From: Buddleja alternifolia
Lineage: Eukaryota > Streptophyta > Magnoliopsida > Lamiales > Scrophulariaceae
Length of the DNA stretch: 64,000 nt
Direction: 5' to 3'
NCBI GenBank assembly: GCA_019426215.1
Contig: CM033400.1
Span: 20,196,568-20,260,567 of the forward strand
Shown: piece by piece, positions 18,206 to 29,073 of the stretch
Layout: every line of letters starts with the position of its first letter
How positions within the stretch are numbered: position 1 is the stretch's first letter
Notes under the pieces: generated by a model
What the model saw: the letters and a program-made list of their open reading frames with translations, nothing else
Told to the model about the DNA's origin: nothing
Database searches by the model: none
Translations under genes and position numbers: made by a program

Positions 18206-20422
18206 ATGGCTTTTAACAAAATGCCTAAGTTGGTAGAATCAAATTATGATTCGTGGAAACTTAGAGCTTTCGCATACTTATGCTCATGTGATAATGAAAT
18301 GTGTGATGTTATTACAGATGGCCCCATCAAAATCATGCAAGTAAAAACTCGAGCACCTGGAGCCGATGAAGCCACTCCAGATGGATTTGTCGAGAAAAAT
18401 AAACTAGATTGGACGCCAGATGATCGAAAAAGAGCGAATCTAGATAATGTTGGACGAAGTGCACTTTACTCAGCGTTAGGAGATAACGATGCATTGTTCA
18501 ACAAGATAAAACAATGTAAGACATCCAAAGAAATATGGGATAAATTGGCTATTGTGTGTGAAGGTTTAGCACAAATGAAGGAGAACAAGCTCTCCATAGC
18601 CATGCAAAGATTCGAGCATTTCAAAATGCAGCCCAATGAGACGCTAGAACAACTAGACGCAAGGTTTACTTTGCTCATTACCGAGTTAGTGTCATTAGAC
18701 AAGGAATTGACCAACAAGGAAATGGTCAACAAGATTTTTAGAAGTCTTCCAAGCAAGTATTTAATTAAGACTGTTGCTATGAGAGAATCACAAACATTGG
18801 AGACACTTACCTCAGAGCATGTCTTTTCAGAGTTAAAGGCATTTGAGTTCGAATTAGGTGAAGTCAGCGACACATCGACTTCAGCGATTGAATCAGGAGC
18901 TTTAATCGCTACCACCAAAAATAAGGGAAAAGCGGTTATCGAGGTCAAACCGGTTGAGTCAAATGAAGAAAAGGAAATGGCCTTATTGGTAAAGAAGTTC
19001 AAGAAATTTCTACGATACGAGAAGAGAACTCCTATTGGACAAAATTCATTTCAAACTCCCCCTCCAGCACCAGCGCCTCAGTATCAAGCGCCAGTGTACT
19101 CTGCACCTCAACCAGTAGCGCCAGTTCCATACCAAGCGCCTCCATCCCCTACTCAGAATCTCTCAATACCAGTAGTCTCAAAGCGATTGACTACTGAACA
19201 AAAGATGAAAACTAATTTGTGTTATAATTGCAGGAAACCAGGGCACTACCAGGTAAATTGCCCTTATCCAAATGTGTCAAAGCCCTCAAGGCAAGACTAT
19301 GCGGATAGAAACCAATTCAGGAGCAACCTTCGCCAACAAGGTCTGCTAGCGGAATCTGAACCACTCTCCGCACCTGAAGAGGATTTGGAATCATCAGACG
19401 AAAGTAGTGATGATGAGCCTACAAGCGACTCAGCACTGATTTGTCTCATGGCAAGAGATGATGAAGCGTCTGACGACTCGCTACCAGAGGTAACCAATGA
19501 ATTATATCATCCTCTCTCTTATGATGAATTACTTGACAAAGTTAAAGAATATTATAAAGATTGTCAAGAGGCCGCCAAAATATATCAAAACGATCTCGCT
19601 ATTATTCTGTCGCTCAAAAGTGATAAAGTAATACTCAAAGCCGAGTTGCAAGTTCAGAAACGGTGCATTGAGAAGAACAAATCACTTGAGAGTGAAGTTA
19701 TTCAGTTAAAAGGCGATCTTGATATAATAATCAAAAGAGAAGCTGATTTGATCGCTAAACTTGCTAAATCAGAGCAGCTTATCTCATCATTATCAAAAGC
19801 TTCTAGAAAGTTGGATAATGTGTCTAAGGTAACTAGATTATTTGGTGAAAAGTCCGGTTTAGGATTCAATAAATTCGGTAAACAACCAAATAAATCCAAT
19901 GGTATGGCAAACAACAAAGGAAAGGGTGTTATCTTTGTTGAGAAAAGTTCACAGAGTCAAACGCTAAGTGAACCTAGCAACGATGGTACGAGGCCAAATG
20001 AGAAAGCCAAAGCTGACTCAGGCAAGGGTAAGGCTAAGGCAAATGACTCACAAAGACAAACTCATCCAAACGCTCAAAAAGTCAAGGACAAGTCTAATCA
20101 CTGTGAATCAAGCGCTAAGCGTCAAGCACCAAAAGTAAAACCCAAGCCAGCGCCAAGGACTTACCAGCGTCAATATTCAAGACAGTCACAATCGTATCAT
20201 CAATACTATGATGATTATAACTATGACTATGATTATGACTATTATTATAATCGAGGATATTATTACACACCCAAAAAGCACACACAGCACAATGTGAAAC
20301 CCAAGAAGGCCAGTATTCCTACAATGAAGACCAGGCAAATATGGGTTCCTAAAGTTCTAATTCAAACCAAGGTTACTAACACTGAAGGACCCAAAACAAC
20401 ATGGGTACCTAAGAAGAATTAG
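18206..20422 (+). CDS. gag: C Gag, Sirevirus type, intact
   Basis: An uninterrupted 738-codon frame. ATG 18206 (MAFNKMPKLVESNYDSWK) is preferred over an upstream in-frame TTG because D, F1 and F2 have ATG at the same place. Residues ~5-220 are a UBN2/copia-type Gag capsid region (YDSWKLRAFAYL, TSKEIWDKLAIVCEG, FRSLPSKYL). A Pro/Gln/Ala-rich linker follows. The zinc knuckle CYNCRKPGHYQVNC is at about residue 339. Then come an acidic Ser-rich segment and a predicted coiled coil (~residues 430-540, LDKVKEYYKDCQEAAKIY, SEQLISSLSKASRKL). The basic tail carries a Tyr/Asp repeat (DYNYDYDYDYYY). Long Gags with a coiled coil are typical of Sireviruses, whose Gag is reported to bind LC8-family proteins; QSQTL near 19955 resembles an LC8 site (inference). 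It would form the particle shell. Confidence 0.93.
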   Translation: MAFNKMPKLVESNYDSWKLRAFAYLCSCDNEMCDVITDGPIKIMQVKTRAPGADEATPDGFVEKNKLDWTPDDRKRANLDNVGRSALYSALGDNDALFNKIKQCKTSKEIWDKLAIVCEGLAQMKENKLSIAMQRFEHFKMQPNETLEQLDARFTLLITELVSLDKELTNKEMVNKIFRSLPSKYLIKTVAMRESQTLETLTSEHVFSELKAFEFELGEVSDTSTSAIESGALIATTKNKGKAVIEVKPVESNEEKEMALLVKKFKKFLRYEKRTPIGQNSFQTPPPAPAPQYQAPVYSAPQPVAPVPYQAPPSPTQNLSIPVVSKRLTTEQKMKTNLCYNCRKPGHYQVNCPYPNVSKPSRQDYADRNQFRSNLRQQGLLAESEPLSAPEEDLESSDESSDDEPTSDSALICLMARDDEASDDSLPEVTNELYHPLSYDELLDKVKEYYKDCQEAAKIYQNDLAIILSLKSDKVILKAELQVQKRCIEKNKSLESEVIQLKGDLDIIIKREADLIAKLAKSEQLISSLSKASRKLDNVSKVTRLFGEKSGLGFNKFGKQPNKSNGMANNKGKGVIFVEKSSQSQTLSEPSNDGTRPNEKAKADSGKGKAKANDSQRQTHPNAQKVKDKSNHCESSAKRQAPKVKPKPAPRTYQRQYSRQSQSYHQYYDDYNYDYDYDYYYNRGYYYTPKKHTQHNVKPKKASIPTMKTRQIWVPKVLIQTKVTNTEGPKTTWVPKKN

Positions 20423-20435
20423 AATTGTCCTTCAA

Positions 20436-23400
20436 ATGTAGGTACCTAGAGCCAGCACCGATACTTCAGTTTGGTACTTCGATAGTGGATCGTCAAGACA
20501 CATGACTGGTTCCAAGAATCTTCTAGTCTACTATCAAGCTACCAACGGTCCTCAAGTTATATTCGGTGATAACTCAAAAGGTAAAACAAAAGGTATAGGT
20601 ATCATGCATAGGGGGAACATCATGATTAGTGATGTTTATTATGTTGAGGGTCTTAAGCATAACCTGTTAAGCATTAGTCAATTTTGTGATAAAGGCTTTG
20701 AAGTAAAATTTTCAAGCGACTTCTGCTATGTTAACGACGCTAAGACTAAGTCTACTAAATTAAGAGGAAAAAGAACAAACAATGTGTATTTAGTAGATTG
20801 GGATTCTACAGTTGATAACAACCCCACATGCTTTGTTGCTAAAAGTCAAAATGAATTAGGTTGGTTATGGCATAGAAAAATGAATCACCTCAATTTCAAG
20901 GCAATCTCTCAGTTAATATCGCTAAATCTTGTAGAGGGATTACCTAAAGGTTCCTTTCAAAAGAATCGCTTATGTGATGCATGTCAAATGGGTAAACAAG
21001 TTAAGTCATCTTTCAAAAAGAAACCATGTCTATCTACTTCTAGAGTTCTTGAACTATTGCATTTAGATTTGTTTGGACCTATTCAAATCATGAGTGTTAG
21101 TGGCAAAAAGTACTCGCTAGTAATAGTTGATGATTTCTCTCGTTATACATGGGTAGAATTTCTAGCAACCAAAGATGAAACCAGTGTCAAGCTCACAGCG
21201 CTAATTCGTCAATTGCAAAATTCAAAAGATCTAAAAGTGACAAGAATTAGAAGCGATAGAGGAACTGAATTTACTAACCAAGTTGTTGAGAAGTTTTGTA
21301 TAGATTTAGGAATACTTCATGAGTATTCTGCTCCTAGAACACCTCAACAGAATGGAGTTGCTGAGCGACGGAACAGAACGCTTAAAGAAGCCGCAAGGAC
21401 GATGTTAGCAGAGTCCAAGCTGCCTCAAAGGTTTTGGGCAGAAGCCATCAACACCGCTTGCTACACTCAGAACCGGTGTATGATTAACAAGCAACATGAG
21501 AAGACCCCATATGAGTTGTGGAAGGGACGTAAGCCTAACGTTTCATACTTTCATGTATTTGGTTCAAAATGTTTCATTCATAACAATGGATCTCACAGCC
21601 TAAAGACATTTGATCCTAAAGCAGATGAGGGAATCTTTCTAGGCTATGCCAAGAATGGAAAGAGTTTTCGCATCTTAAATAAGATCAAATCAAAGGTTGA
21701 AGAATCCATTCATGTTGTGTTTGATGATGCTAACCAAGAACCGAGTAAGGTTAATCCTGATGATGTAGGAATTAAAGATCTCTCCCAACAAGCATTGCAA
21801 ATCAACCTTAGGGATGATAGTGATGACGAGGATGATGGGATTCATGTACTTCCTCCTAAGGATGCTCGTGAGGTTAACAAAAATGATAATGTCAGAATCG
21901 CTGATGATCATGAAGAGAATGATCATCAAGAGCAGATTAGAACTGTGAATGATGCAGCGTCTACGCAAGAGACAAATGAGAATCAAGCGATTAACAACCA
22001 AGAGTCTCTTAACCCTTTCCAACCAGACCGTAAATGGCTTAGAGATCATCCACCAGAGCTAGTAATTGGAGATATTGAAGCACCTGTTAGAACTAGGTCC
22101 GCTACATTTAATGAGGCCATGTTCGCAAGTTTCCTATCTCAAATGGAACCAAAGAAAGTGGATGAAGCGCTTAATGATTCAAGTTGGGTAGAAGCAATGC
22201 AAGAAGAGCTCAACCAATTTGAAAGAAGTAAGGTTTGGACGCTAGTACCAAGACCAACTCACCAAGGAATTATTGGAACAAGATGGGTTTTTAGGAACAA
22301 AATGGATGAAGATGGCATTGTTATAAGAAACAAAGCTAGATTAGTCGCTCAGGGTTATTGTCAAGAAGAGGGTATTGACTTTGATGAAACGTATGCCCCA
22401 GTAGCCCGTCTTGAAGCAATTAGGATGTTCCTAGCGTTTGCCGCATTCAACAAGTTCACAGTATACCAAATGGACGTGAAGAGTGCATTCTTGAATGGTA
22501 AACTCCAAGAAGAAGTCTATGTGGAGCAACCACCAGGATTCATCAACAACCATGGCAAAAGTATGGTCTACAAGCTGGATAAGGCACTCTATGGCCTTAA
22601 ACAAGCACCAAGAGCATGGTATGACACTCTCTCTATCTTCCTTATAGGTAAAGGCTTTTCAAAAGGCAGCGTTGACACAACGTTATTTAAAATTACCCAT
22701 AATAAAGATATTCTCTTAGTCCAAATCTATGTTGATGATATTATATTTGGTTCTACTAATAAGCGACTGTGTGAGAAATTTTCGAAAATGATGCAAGATC
22801 AATTTGAAATGAGCATGATGGGTGAATTAACTTTCTTCTTAGGATTACAAGTTAAGCAACTCCCTAATGGAATATTTATAAACCAAGCTAAATATACTAG
22901 AGATATGATTAAGAAATTTGGTATGGAAAATGCATCATCTTCAAAAATTCCAATGAGCCAGACGCTTAAGTTAGATAAAGATGAAAGTGGGAAGAAAGTT
23001 GATATCACTAACTATAGGGGTATTATTGGATCACTTCTTTATCTTACCGCTAGTAGACCTGATATTATGTTTTCAGTATGCATGTGTGCACGTTTTCAAT
23101 CTGATCCTAAAGAATCACACTTAATTGCTACCAAGAAGATCCTTAAGTACCTAAAAGGCACACAAAATATGGTATTCACAAGATTCTTCTTTTGAACTAA
23201 TTGGTTATTCAGATGCAGATTTTGCAGGATGCAAAATAGATAGAAAAAGTACTAGTGGTACATGTCAATTTCTAGGTGATCGACTAGTTTCATGGCATAG
23301 TAAGAAACAACAATCCATAGCGACTTCTACCGCTGAGGCAGAATATGTAGCCGCTGGAAGCTGTTGTGCACAAATCCTTTGGATGAGGCAACAACTTAGA

Positions 23401-23667
23401 GATTATGGAATAATCCTAGGTCCTACCCCAATCCATTGTGATAACCAAAGTGCTTTAGCTATGACCCAAAATCCTGTTCTTCATTCTCGAACCAAACACA
23501 TTGACATTAGATACCATTTCTTGCGTGACCATGTTCAAAAGAAAGATATCTCCATGCACTTTATTGGAACTGACAAACAACTGGCAGATATCTTCACAAA
23601 AGCGCTCAACGAACAACGCTTTCTCACTTTGAGAAATGAATTAGGTATGATCGATTTAAACGCTTAA
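20436..23667 (+). pseudogene. pol: C Pol: protease, integrase, RT, RNase H
   Basis: Lies in a different frame from Gag, with the presumed ATG 13 nt after the gag stop. In C the next codon is TAG (20439-20441, CAG in F2), and the frame is open from 20442. Domain order is that of Ty1/copia: protease [10 protein letters not shown] (~20478); GAG-pre-integrase ([19 protein letters not shown]); integrase core ([24 protein letters not shown], about 21060-21380); RT ([13 protein letters not shown] ~22469, YVDDIIFG ~22730); RNase H (23190-23667). Relative to S1, 8 bp are missing between 23168 and 23169. This shifts the frame, so RNase H (from about 23190 to ELGMIDLNA) is out of frame with RT. Confidence 0.92.
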
Positions 23668-24498
23668 ATCATAAAGCATCATATTTAATAGGCATATAAT
23701 TTAAGGGGAATCCTCTTTTTGTTTGTGTCTAAAGCATTTATCAAAATTTGAAATGAGTCATCAACTTTAGGGGGAACTCTAAAATTGTACTTACTTCAAT
23801 GTATCAAGCGACTGTGATCAAAAATGACTTTCAAAATCTTAAAGCATTGATCACTAGCTCTTATCTATTATGCATGACAAAATCAGTCTCTAATAATGTT
23901 GTCTCTCATAAATCCAAGCGATTGATTCACTTATTGAAATATTTTATGAAAAGACTTCAGCGTTGAAAGGATTCCCACTTTAACGCTAAGTAACTCAATT
24001 TCAAAAATTCATGCATAGTTTTCATTGCTAAAAATAACGTGTGGATAAGACCAAAAGATCAGATTTGACAACTACCCACACGTGCCTATCAAATCAAACT
24101 GACGGTTATGATTCCTATCTAAACCGAGGCGGTTCAGTGATTGCATGAGTCTGAGTAAGTGTCAGTACACTATCAGGCGCGTGCACATCACGCTGAAAAT
24201 TTCAAATTTTTTCAAACCGTTTCAAATTAACCGCGGATCCGAAAAATGTTATAGTACCCTACTTTACCACACTTTTTGACATCCGAATTTAAATGTACAC
24301 GGTTCAGATTCCTTTTGTCATTAACCTCTGAACACGTGTCATTCATCTGTCAATTGAGGAGTTACTTTCACCTTCTATTTAAACCCCCAAGACTTTTACA
24401 GAAAACCTTTATCACTTCCAATCTCTCCTACTGTTAAAGCTTTTTCTCTCCAAAGGCAAAAATCTCTCAATTTTCTCCAAAAGCTTCAACTTTCAGCA
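23668..24498 (+). other. C spacer between pol and env-like gene, two purine tracts
   Basis: No ORF. Purine tracts TTTAAGGGGAATCC (~23699) and CTTTAGGGGGAACT (~23766) recur, 65-70 bp apart, in S1, D and F2. I recall that multiple PPTs have been described for Sireviruses. The rest is AT-rich and ends in a pyrimidine-rich leader (CTTCCAATCTCTCCTACTG) before ATG 24499. Confidence 0.75.
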
Positions 24499-25725
24499 AT
24501 GGCACCCAAAGTTTCAAAATCTTCCAAGAAAGTAACAAAACCAGTTACAGTTAACGCCGATTTTTGGTTAACTGGGACTATCTCTATGATAACCAGAACT
24601 TCCCTCTTCGAACAATTCTTCCACTTGTTCAAGAATCTGGTTTGAAAGACATGCTTACTACTACATTCAACTATTTTGAAGAAGAATCTCTCCACTTTTT
24701 CTGCAATGGTCAAATTTCTGCAGACGGAAACTCCATATCCTGCGTCTTCCCTTCTGCAAAAGAGACCTTTATCCTCACTCCTTCTCTAATTTCTTCATTA
24801 CTTGGTCTGCCTAATACTGGCATTGAGGTAGAAAGTGTAAATCTCGGCGATGCTACCAAAGTATGGGACGTGATAAAGAAAGAAGATGTTCACGACGCCT
24901 ATGAGCCCAACTTCAAGAAGAACGATATGAAAGGCGAATATGTCATCCTCGCTGACATATGTTCAAAGATTATTGAATGCAGAAAAGGGACGTTCGATAA
25001 AGTAACTAACATTCAATACAAGATGATGGTTGCCATCCTGACTAAGTTAAAAATTAACTGGTCTCTTTACGTGTTCAATCGCTTCAAAGCAGCGATGGCT
25101 AAGTCCGTTAATCCCAAGCCTTACGGGATTTTGCTAAGTCGTATTCTCTGCTCTAGCGGATATACGCAAGCGTCTGGGAAAAAGATCCCAGCGACCAAGT
25201 TTTATGGCAAGAAAATGATAAGCGAGCTTCTTAACCCGCGGAAACCTGGCGGAGCAGCGGTTCCAAAAGATCAGCGTGTTGTTCGCAGTGATGATGAAGA
25301 TCAAGCGTCCTCGTCATCATCATCATCATCAGAAGAAGTGGTGGTCAAGCGACCTAAGAGAAAGCTCATTCTCAAAGTCGCTGAGCCATCCAAGCCCGCA
25401 AAGAAGCAAAAGCCTGAACTAAAGAAGAAGAAGCCAGCACCCAAAAAGAAACAAAATATTCCTTCTCCTTCTCCCTCGCCTAAGTCTCCCTCTCCTCCTC
25501 CAGCGTTTTTCTTTTCCGTTCCTGAGGAAGAAGAGACAGCAGTGGAAGAAGAAGTACCGCTTGCACGAAGGCGTACTCTTACTCCCACTCCCGCAGTATC
25601 TTCTAGCGCTCCCACAAATCCAGCGCTTAGAGAGTCAGCGAGTGCTTCCGTCTCTGACGCTGTTCCCGAAATCAGCTCAGATCCTCAAGACGTTTCTCCA
25701 TCTGAAAGGCTTCCCAATGTTCAGG

Positions 25726-25816
25726 GTAAGTATTTGCTAAGCAAATTAGTCTATCCTTTCCTCGTTAGTTTCCTAAGTCTCTAACGCTAGGATAAAAACA
25801 AAACAAATTCTTTCAG
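25726..25816 (+). other. Candidate spliceosomal intron 1 of the C env-like gene (91 bp)
   Basis: Donor CAGG|GTAAGT and acceptor TTCTTTCAG|CG, with a CTAAC branch-like site in CTCTAACGC. It is phase 1. If retained, the frame stops at 25784 inside the intron; if removed, the frame runs on through exon 2. Confidence 0.75.
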
Positions 25817-25996
25817 CGCCAAGTGAAGCAGATATTCATTATGTTCTCAACACGCTTGAAGAACTAAATATCCCTATTCGTGCTGATCCAATAACTTCTT
25901 TTATCGATTTAGAACCCGACGAAGAAGTTCAGGAGCCTGAGGCACTTGTCCAAGAAACAGATCAAGCGACTAAGACAGTCGATGATAGTCCTCAGG

Positions 25997-26078
25997 GTAA
26001 GCGATGTAGTATTTTCTTTGTAAATTTCTACTCAGTAGGAATTTTTGCTTGCTTTTCTCAATCGCTTACATGTTTCAG
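25997..26078 (+). other. Candidate spliceosomal intron 2 of the C env-like gene (82 bp)
   Basis: Donor CAGG|GTAAGC and acceptor CATGTTTCAG|CT, with a T-rich tract (TTTTTGCTTGCTTTTCTC) and a CTTAC branch-like site. Also phase 1, so exon 2 is a symmetrical 180-nt exon. Splicing joins exon 2 to the frame containing AHDEVHDEPIAEAPP. Confidence 0.75.
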
Positions 26079-28615
26079 CTCATGACGAAGTTCATGATGA
26101 ACCAATCGCTGAAGCCCCTCCTCTCTCGGAAATTCCAGTTGAACTAGACATGGACATGGCAACTGTCGTGCATATTGCTAAAGAAGCATTCCAAGTTCTT
26201 CCTGACGCTGAAAGCTCATCAGCGAGTGAAGCAACTTTAAACGCTGAGCGGTCGATAGAAGTGGCCCCATTCCAACAGAAGCTATTGCCCTTGTTCCTAC
26301 GCCAACCGGACCTCCTCCTCGTGTCATTGATTTCTTCCCGCACGGATATCATCCAGATGTCGAATTTTATTATGCTGCCAGAGAACGTGACGCTCAAATG
26401 CTTGCCGAGTTGGAAATCAACTTTCAAACTACTCTCCATCGGCCCGATATGTCCGATACCAAGAAATTTGAGTTTTTCGAGCGTATTGCAGATCTAGGAC
26501 TATATGACTTAGAGCGACTTCAATCTCGCCTTGAGTACATTCGTCGTCCAGTGTTCAATAGAGCTGACTTTGATCAACAGCGATTTACTCTAACAGGTCG
26601 CTCGGACGAGTCTTTTTATCCTCTGCGCCAAAGCAAGATTGTTTTCAAGAACCCACACATGGGTGATTGGAACAAAAATCCTGATGAGGAAGATCTCAAT
26701 AAGATAGGATACTCTGCTCTCCCCTCCGTTGTCAAGTCTCCCCAGAACGCTCTCTCTCCAAATCCACTCAAACTCTGGAAAGGCAAAGGCTCGCTTGTTG
26801 CGGAGCGCCCAAATCCGGTCAACTCGTGGATTGAAGATGAGGCTCGTGAATATCTTGCCAGATTATGGGCTGAAGACTATGATGATGAAACAGAACGCTT
26901 CGAGAAATTCTTAGCCGCTAGAAAAGATCAAAACAAAGCGAACAAACTTGGAAAACGATGGATGATGGATACAGCCAAATGGGCTGAAGAGTTCGTTCTT
27001 CACTTCTATACCCTTGATGAACTCGTCAAATATCCATTCCTGTTTAATTTTGGAATAGAATATAGACGCCGAGGATTTGCCACCTTTTTGCTTCAACAGC
27101 GTCAGATAATTGCCGGGAATGTTAGCACTTTGCCACGATACAGACAACCAATCGAAAGCTACATTCGCCAGCAGCTCGCCTTATTCAGCCAGGGCGGACG
27201 CTACGTTTTGCATCCTCGTGCAAACTTTGTTCAACGAATCTTCCCTGACCTCAACGAAGATGCTTCGTCAAGTAAACAACCAGTTCTTCAAAGCCAGAGT
27301 CAGATTCGTGTTGACACTTCAACAGAACACGCTGAGTTTGCTGAGTTCCACCGAGATATGAGAGCAGTGATAGAAAATGTCCAAGCATTGGATACAAGTT
27401 TCAATCACTATTCAGGGTTAAACAATTTCCGAGGATATACTCTCCACCCTGTGCTCTTCAGTGAACAGAATATTCAAGTGGCCAAGATGATCTCGCTGAT
27501 TAGGCCAGTGGACCAAGAAGCAGCTCAAGCGTTCATGCCGTTAATTTTGGACTTTTTCAACACATATACCTCAGGGATTGCTTTACCAGAAGGTGTGCAA
27601 CTTGCACTAAGTACTGACGAGCGCGAAGACGCTATATTCTTTATCCCGCAATCTAGCCTGATTAGTCCCCGGCATGTGATGGAAGCCCTTGGCCCCCTCT
27701 GGGTTATTGGCATTCGAGAACCTTCTCCTCCCTCAATCCAAATTCTGGAAGAAGATTCTGCTCCTACTGCGGAAGTCGCTCATCTCCCTGAGGCTTCCTT
27801 GCCAGATTCTTCTAGCGCCCCAGTAGTCGAGCCCCCAGCGATTGCTGATTCTACCTTGGATCACGCCATTGAAGAAGTGCACGCTGAAATTGCTCAAGCG
27901 CCTGTAGAACCTCTCCTAAGAGATAAAACCAAAGGCAAGGCTGCAGTTTCAAGTTCTTACGGACTTCTCCCGTCCCCAGAACGTCCTTCTTCGGATTCAG
28001 ATTCCGACAGTGACTTAGAGGCCCGAGATTTCAGAAAGGCTGTACGGAACTCGCTTCACCACATCGAAGGTTCCTGCTCCAAGCTTTCAGAAGCCGCTAC
28101 CAGACAGACTCGCTTAATGTCTGATACGCGAAGCCGTGACATTGCCAAAGCTTCAAATTCCAGCACCATTGCTATCATGGAAAGCATGTCCCCTCTTATC
28201 GCTGAGCTCTCCTCTGAATTCAATCGTCACCTTGCTCAGAGCGCTTCGGCTGATGAGGACCGACACGCTTCGTCCGATGCCGTTGCTCAAAGTGTCGCTC
28301 AACAGATTGCTCTTCTAGTCGAAGAAGTTTGACTTTTGCGCCGCGATGTCGCTGATCTAAAATTGTCCCTTGATGAAGTCAAGAAGGGGGAAAGTAAAGA
28401 AAAAACCAAAGCGATTTCCAAGACGGATAATAAACATTGGCGTTCGATGTTCGATGAACTGGTAAGCATTAAGAGAATGCTATCCAAGAAACGAAAACCA
28501 AGGTATTATCTCGAAAAATACGCTCTTCCCCAGTTGGACCCCGACTTCTTAGAGAATATGGGATTTCATGCTTATGCCGGACCGCTACAACGACCTGTGA
28601 ATTAGAGACCATCAA

Positions 28616-28837
28616 ATGACCGTCAAAAAGATATATTATGATCTGATTCGAGAACTTGGCATTCCACCAAGGGATTGGACGGAAAGGTTGTTAGAGCTAA
28701 ATGAAAGCGCCAGACTCCGTACGCATGACTATGATGAAATCCAGCATACAACTATGATCGACATTGATCGACTCTTAAAAGAACTAGCGTTAGAAGTTCT
28801 TCAAGGCGAAGAAAGAGCAAAGCGACAGAAGAAATAA
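28616..28837 (+). CDS. Small ORF (73 aa) after the C env-like gene
   Basis: ATG 28616 to TAA 28837 gives a charged, helical protein (MTVKKIYYDLIRELGIPP, RLLKELALEVLQGEERAKRQKK). It is in another frame from exon 3 and starts 10 nt after that frame's stop. It could be a separate small product or the frameshifted true C-terminus of the env-like protein. No homologous stretch survives in D to decide, and no domain is recognised. Confidence 0.45.
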   Translation: MTVKKIYYDLIRELGIPPRDWTERLLELNESARLRTHDYDEIQHTTMIDIDRLLKELALEVLQGEERAKRQKK

Positions 28838-29073
28838 ATGTTTTTTTGCGTATTTTATTTCTTTCTTATTCTTTTCAGTATAAATCATGTATGCTTCATT
28901 TCAATACATATGAATTTTATTGCTGAAACTACTTGTTGAAGCCAAACTAACTTTATCTAACATTACTAACCTTTCAAACGCTAACTTATTTTATTTTGGG
29001 CTTTTCTTTGAACTCTTAAACTATAAAAGAGTTATAAGAGTTAAGGTCTTGACATCATCAAAAAAGGGGAAAT
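28838..29073 (+). promoter_or_regulatory. C 3' untranslated region and terminal polypurine tract
   Basis: AT-rich spacer ending in AAAAAAGGGGAAAT directly before the 3' LTR start TGTTAGG at 29074. This is the PPT that would prime plus-strand synthesis. No ORF. Confidence 0.85.

Larger units (their letters stand above)
24499..28605 (+). pseudogene. C env-like gene (spliced, three exons), function unknown
   Basis: Exon 1 24499-25725, exon 2 25817-25996 (180 nt), exon 3 26079-28605; removing both introns gives one continuous frame apart from three lesions. The start ATG 24499 (MAPKVSKSS) matches MVPKKSTV in D. Exon 1 encodes a globular domain (SGLKDMLTTTFNYF, LADICSKIIECRKGTFDK, KPYGILLSRIL) like the plant 'putative transposon protein' ORFs, then a Lys/Pro/Ser-rich tail with a Ser run. 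Exon 3 has a second conserved domain (FYPLRQSKIVFKNP, WIEDEAREYLARLW, KYPFLFNFGIEYRRRGF) and a C-terminal coiled coil. I see no signal peptide or membrane segment. Lesions: two extra bases near 24555, one missing near 26268, and TGA at 28330-28332. 'Env-like' is positional only. Confidence 0.8.

Noticed and set aside
18466..19002. 178-codon minus-strand frames opposite gag, repeated at 58713-59249 and 54511-55170
   Set aside because: Exact mirror images of the conserved Gag coding sequence; codon structure of the plus strand explains them.
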